Assembly (NCBI GenBank): GCA_023823795.1
Contig: CP085710.1
Span: 1,204,001-1,268,000 of the forward strand
Origin: Bacillus sp. F19
GTDB taxonomy: Bacteria; Bacillota; Bacilli; Bacillales; Bacillaceae
Direction of reading: 5' to 3'
DNA: 64,000 nt
Shown piece by piece: positions 63,761 to 64,000 of this stretch. Each line of letters starts with the position of its first letter. Positions within the stretch are counted from its first letter, which is position 1. Under the pieces are notes generated by a model. That model saw nothing but the letters and a program-made list of their open reading frames with translations, was not told the DNA's origin and did not search any database. The position numbers were made by a program, and so were the translations under genes.

Positions 63761-64000
63761 TCAAATTATTTGCAGCTCCCTATCAGCACTGTCTAAAGCA
63801 TGACCATATAGATCCATGGTTGTACCGATTTTTGCATGACCTAACCTTGCGCTAATAGTTTTCATATGGACATGGACACCCTGATTAATTAATAATGTAG
63901 CAGAGGTGTGCCTTAGTTCATGAAACGTAATCGACGGAAGTCCGAATATCTTTAATTTTTTTCTCCACCATGCAGTAATACTTGATGGATACATAGGTTT
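63761..64000 (-). CDS. Tyrosine recombinase/integrase, C-terminal part (runs off the window)
   Basis: The frame is open to the window end. It encodes ITFHELRHTSATLLINQGVH, then ISARLGHAKIGTTMDLYGHA and LDSADRELQII before TAA at 63761. The H-x-x-R box (HELRH), the GH and the nucleophile Tyr (DLYGHA) are all present, so the visible part looks functional. It lies 141 bp from the displaced tRNA end and is the likely integrase of the next element. Confidence 0.88.
   Translation of the reverse strand, partial: KPMYPSSITAWWRKKLKIFGLPSITFHELRHTSATLLINQGVHVHMKTISARLGHAKIGTTMDLYGHALDSADRELQII

Overview
The window looks like a low-GC, endospore-forming member of the Bacillaceae (Bacillus sensu lato). 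The reasons are strong AGGAGG-type ribosome binding sites, U-tailed hairpin terminators, and sporulation genes: a gerA-type germinant receptor operon, a CotF-like coat protein, a YjcZ-family protein and a Spo0M-like protein. IS231-type and Tn4430-type mobile ends point the same way. I cannot name the species from sequence alone.

Layout. 1-5.3 kb: a 5'-truncated MMPL/RND exporter, a decayed holin-like toxin, a YitT membrane protein, and an ArsR repressor that appears to be read from a leaderless mRNA, followed by a VOC protein. 5.4-7.4 kb: an IS3 scrap and an IS231-like element inserted in a Tn4430-like terminal repeat. 7.5-18.5 kb: a patchwork of small accessory genes (MDR oxidoreductase, secreted 5'-nucleotidase, alpha/beta hydrolase, TrmO-like protein, VOC, DUF2935, ArsR+SRPBCC), several of them broken, around a 19-unit, 52-bp tandem repeat. 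18.7-27.5 kb: a secreted SPOR/phosphodiester glycosidase, then a candidate N-succinyl-amino-acid racemase locus (M20 remnant, NhaC transporter, regulator, enolase-superfamily racemase, GNAT acyltransferase) with shared operator-like repeats and an IS fragment at its end.

27.6-38 kb is more core-like: yebC, then a probable aspartate utilisation operon (dicarboxylate/glutamate symporter, aspartase, malic enzyme) with a candidate cre site, divergent from a GlnK/GlnL-type two-component system, then serA behind a ZTP riboswitch. 38-49.5 kb: an OmpR-type regulator, a sortase relic, a phospholipase D-like protein, a Mn(II) riboswitch operon (FbpB-like, Spo0M-like, TerC/YkoY), a YdcF protein and a glnQHMP-type amino acid ABC transporter. 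49.7-56.8 kb: a germinant receptor operon with intact A but frameshifted B and C, coat protein, pseudogenes and an autoregulated SRPBCC-ArsR pair. 57-60.5 kb: an intact TAXI-type TRAP transporter operon. 61-64 kb: a tRNA-Val(GAC) gene whose 3' half is repeated 2.6 kb downstream; each copy is followed by a tyrosine recombinase (first a relic, second running off the window), which indicates tandem integrations.

A recurring theme is decay. At least ten accessory genes carry single-base frameshifts, stops or truncations while neighbouring metabolic genes are intact. This fits genuine erosion but should be tested against read data. Family names come from motif recognition and memory; no database search was run.
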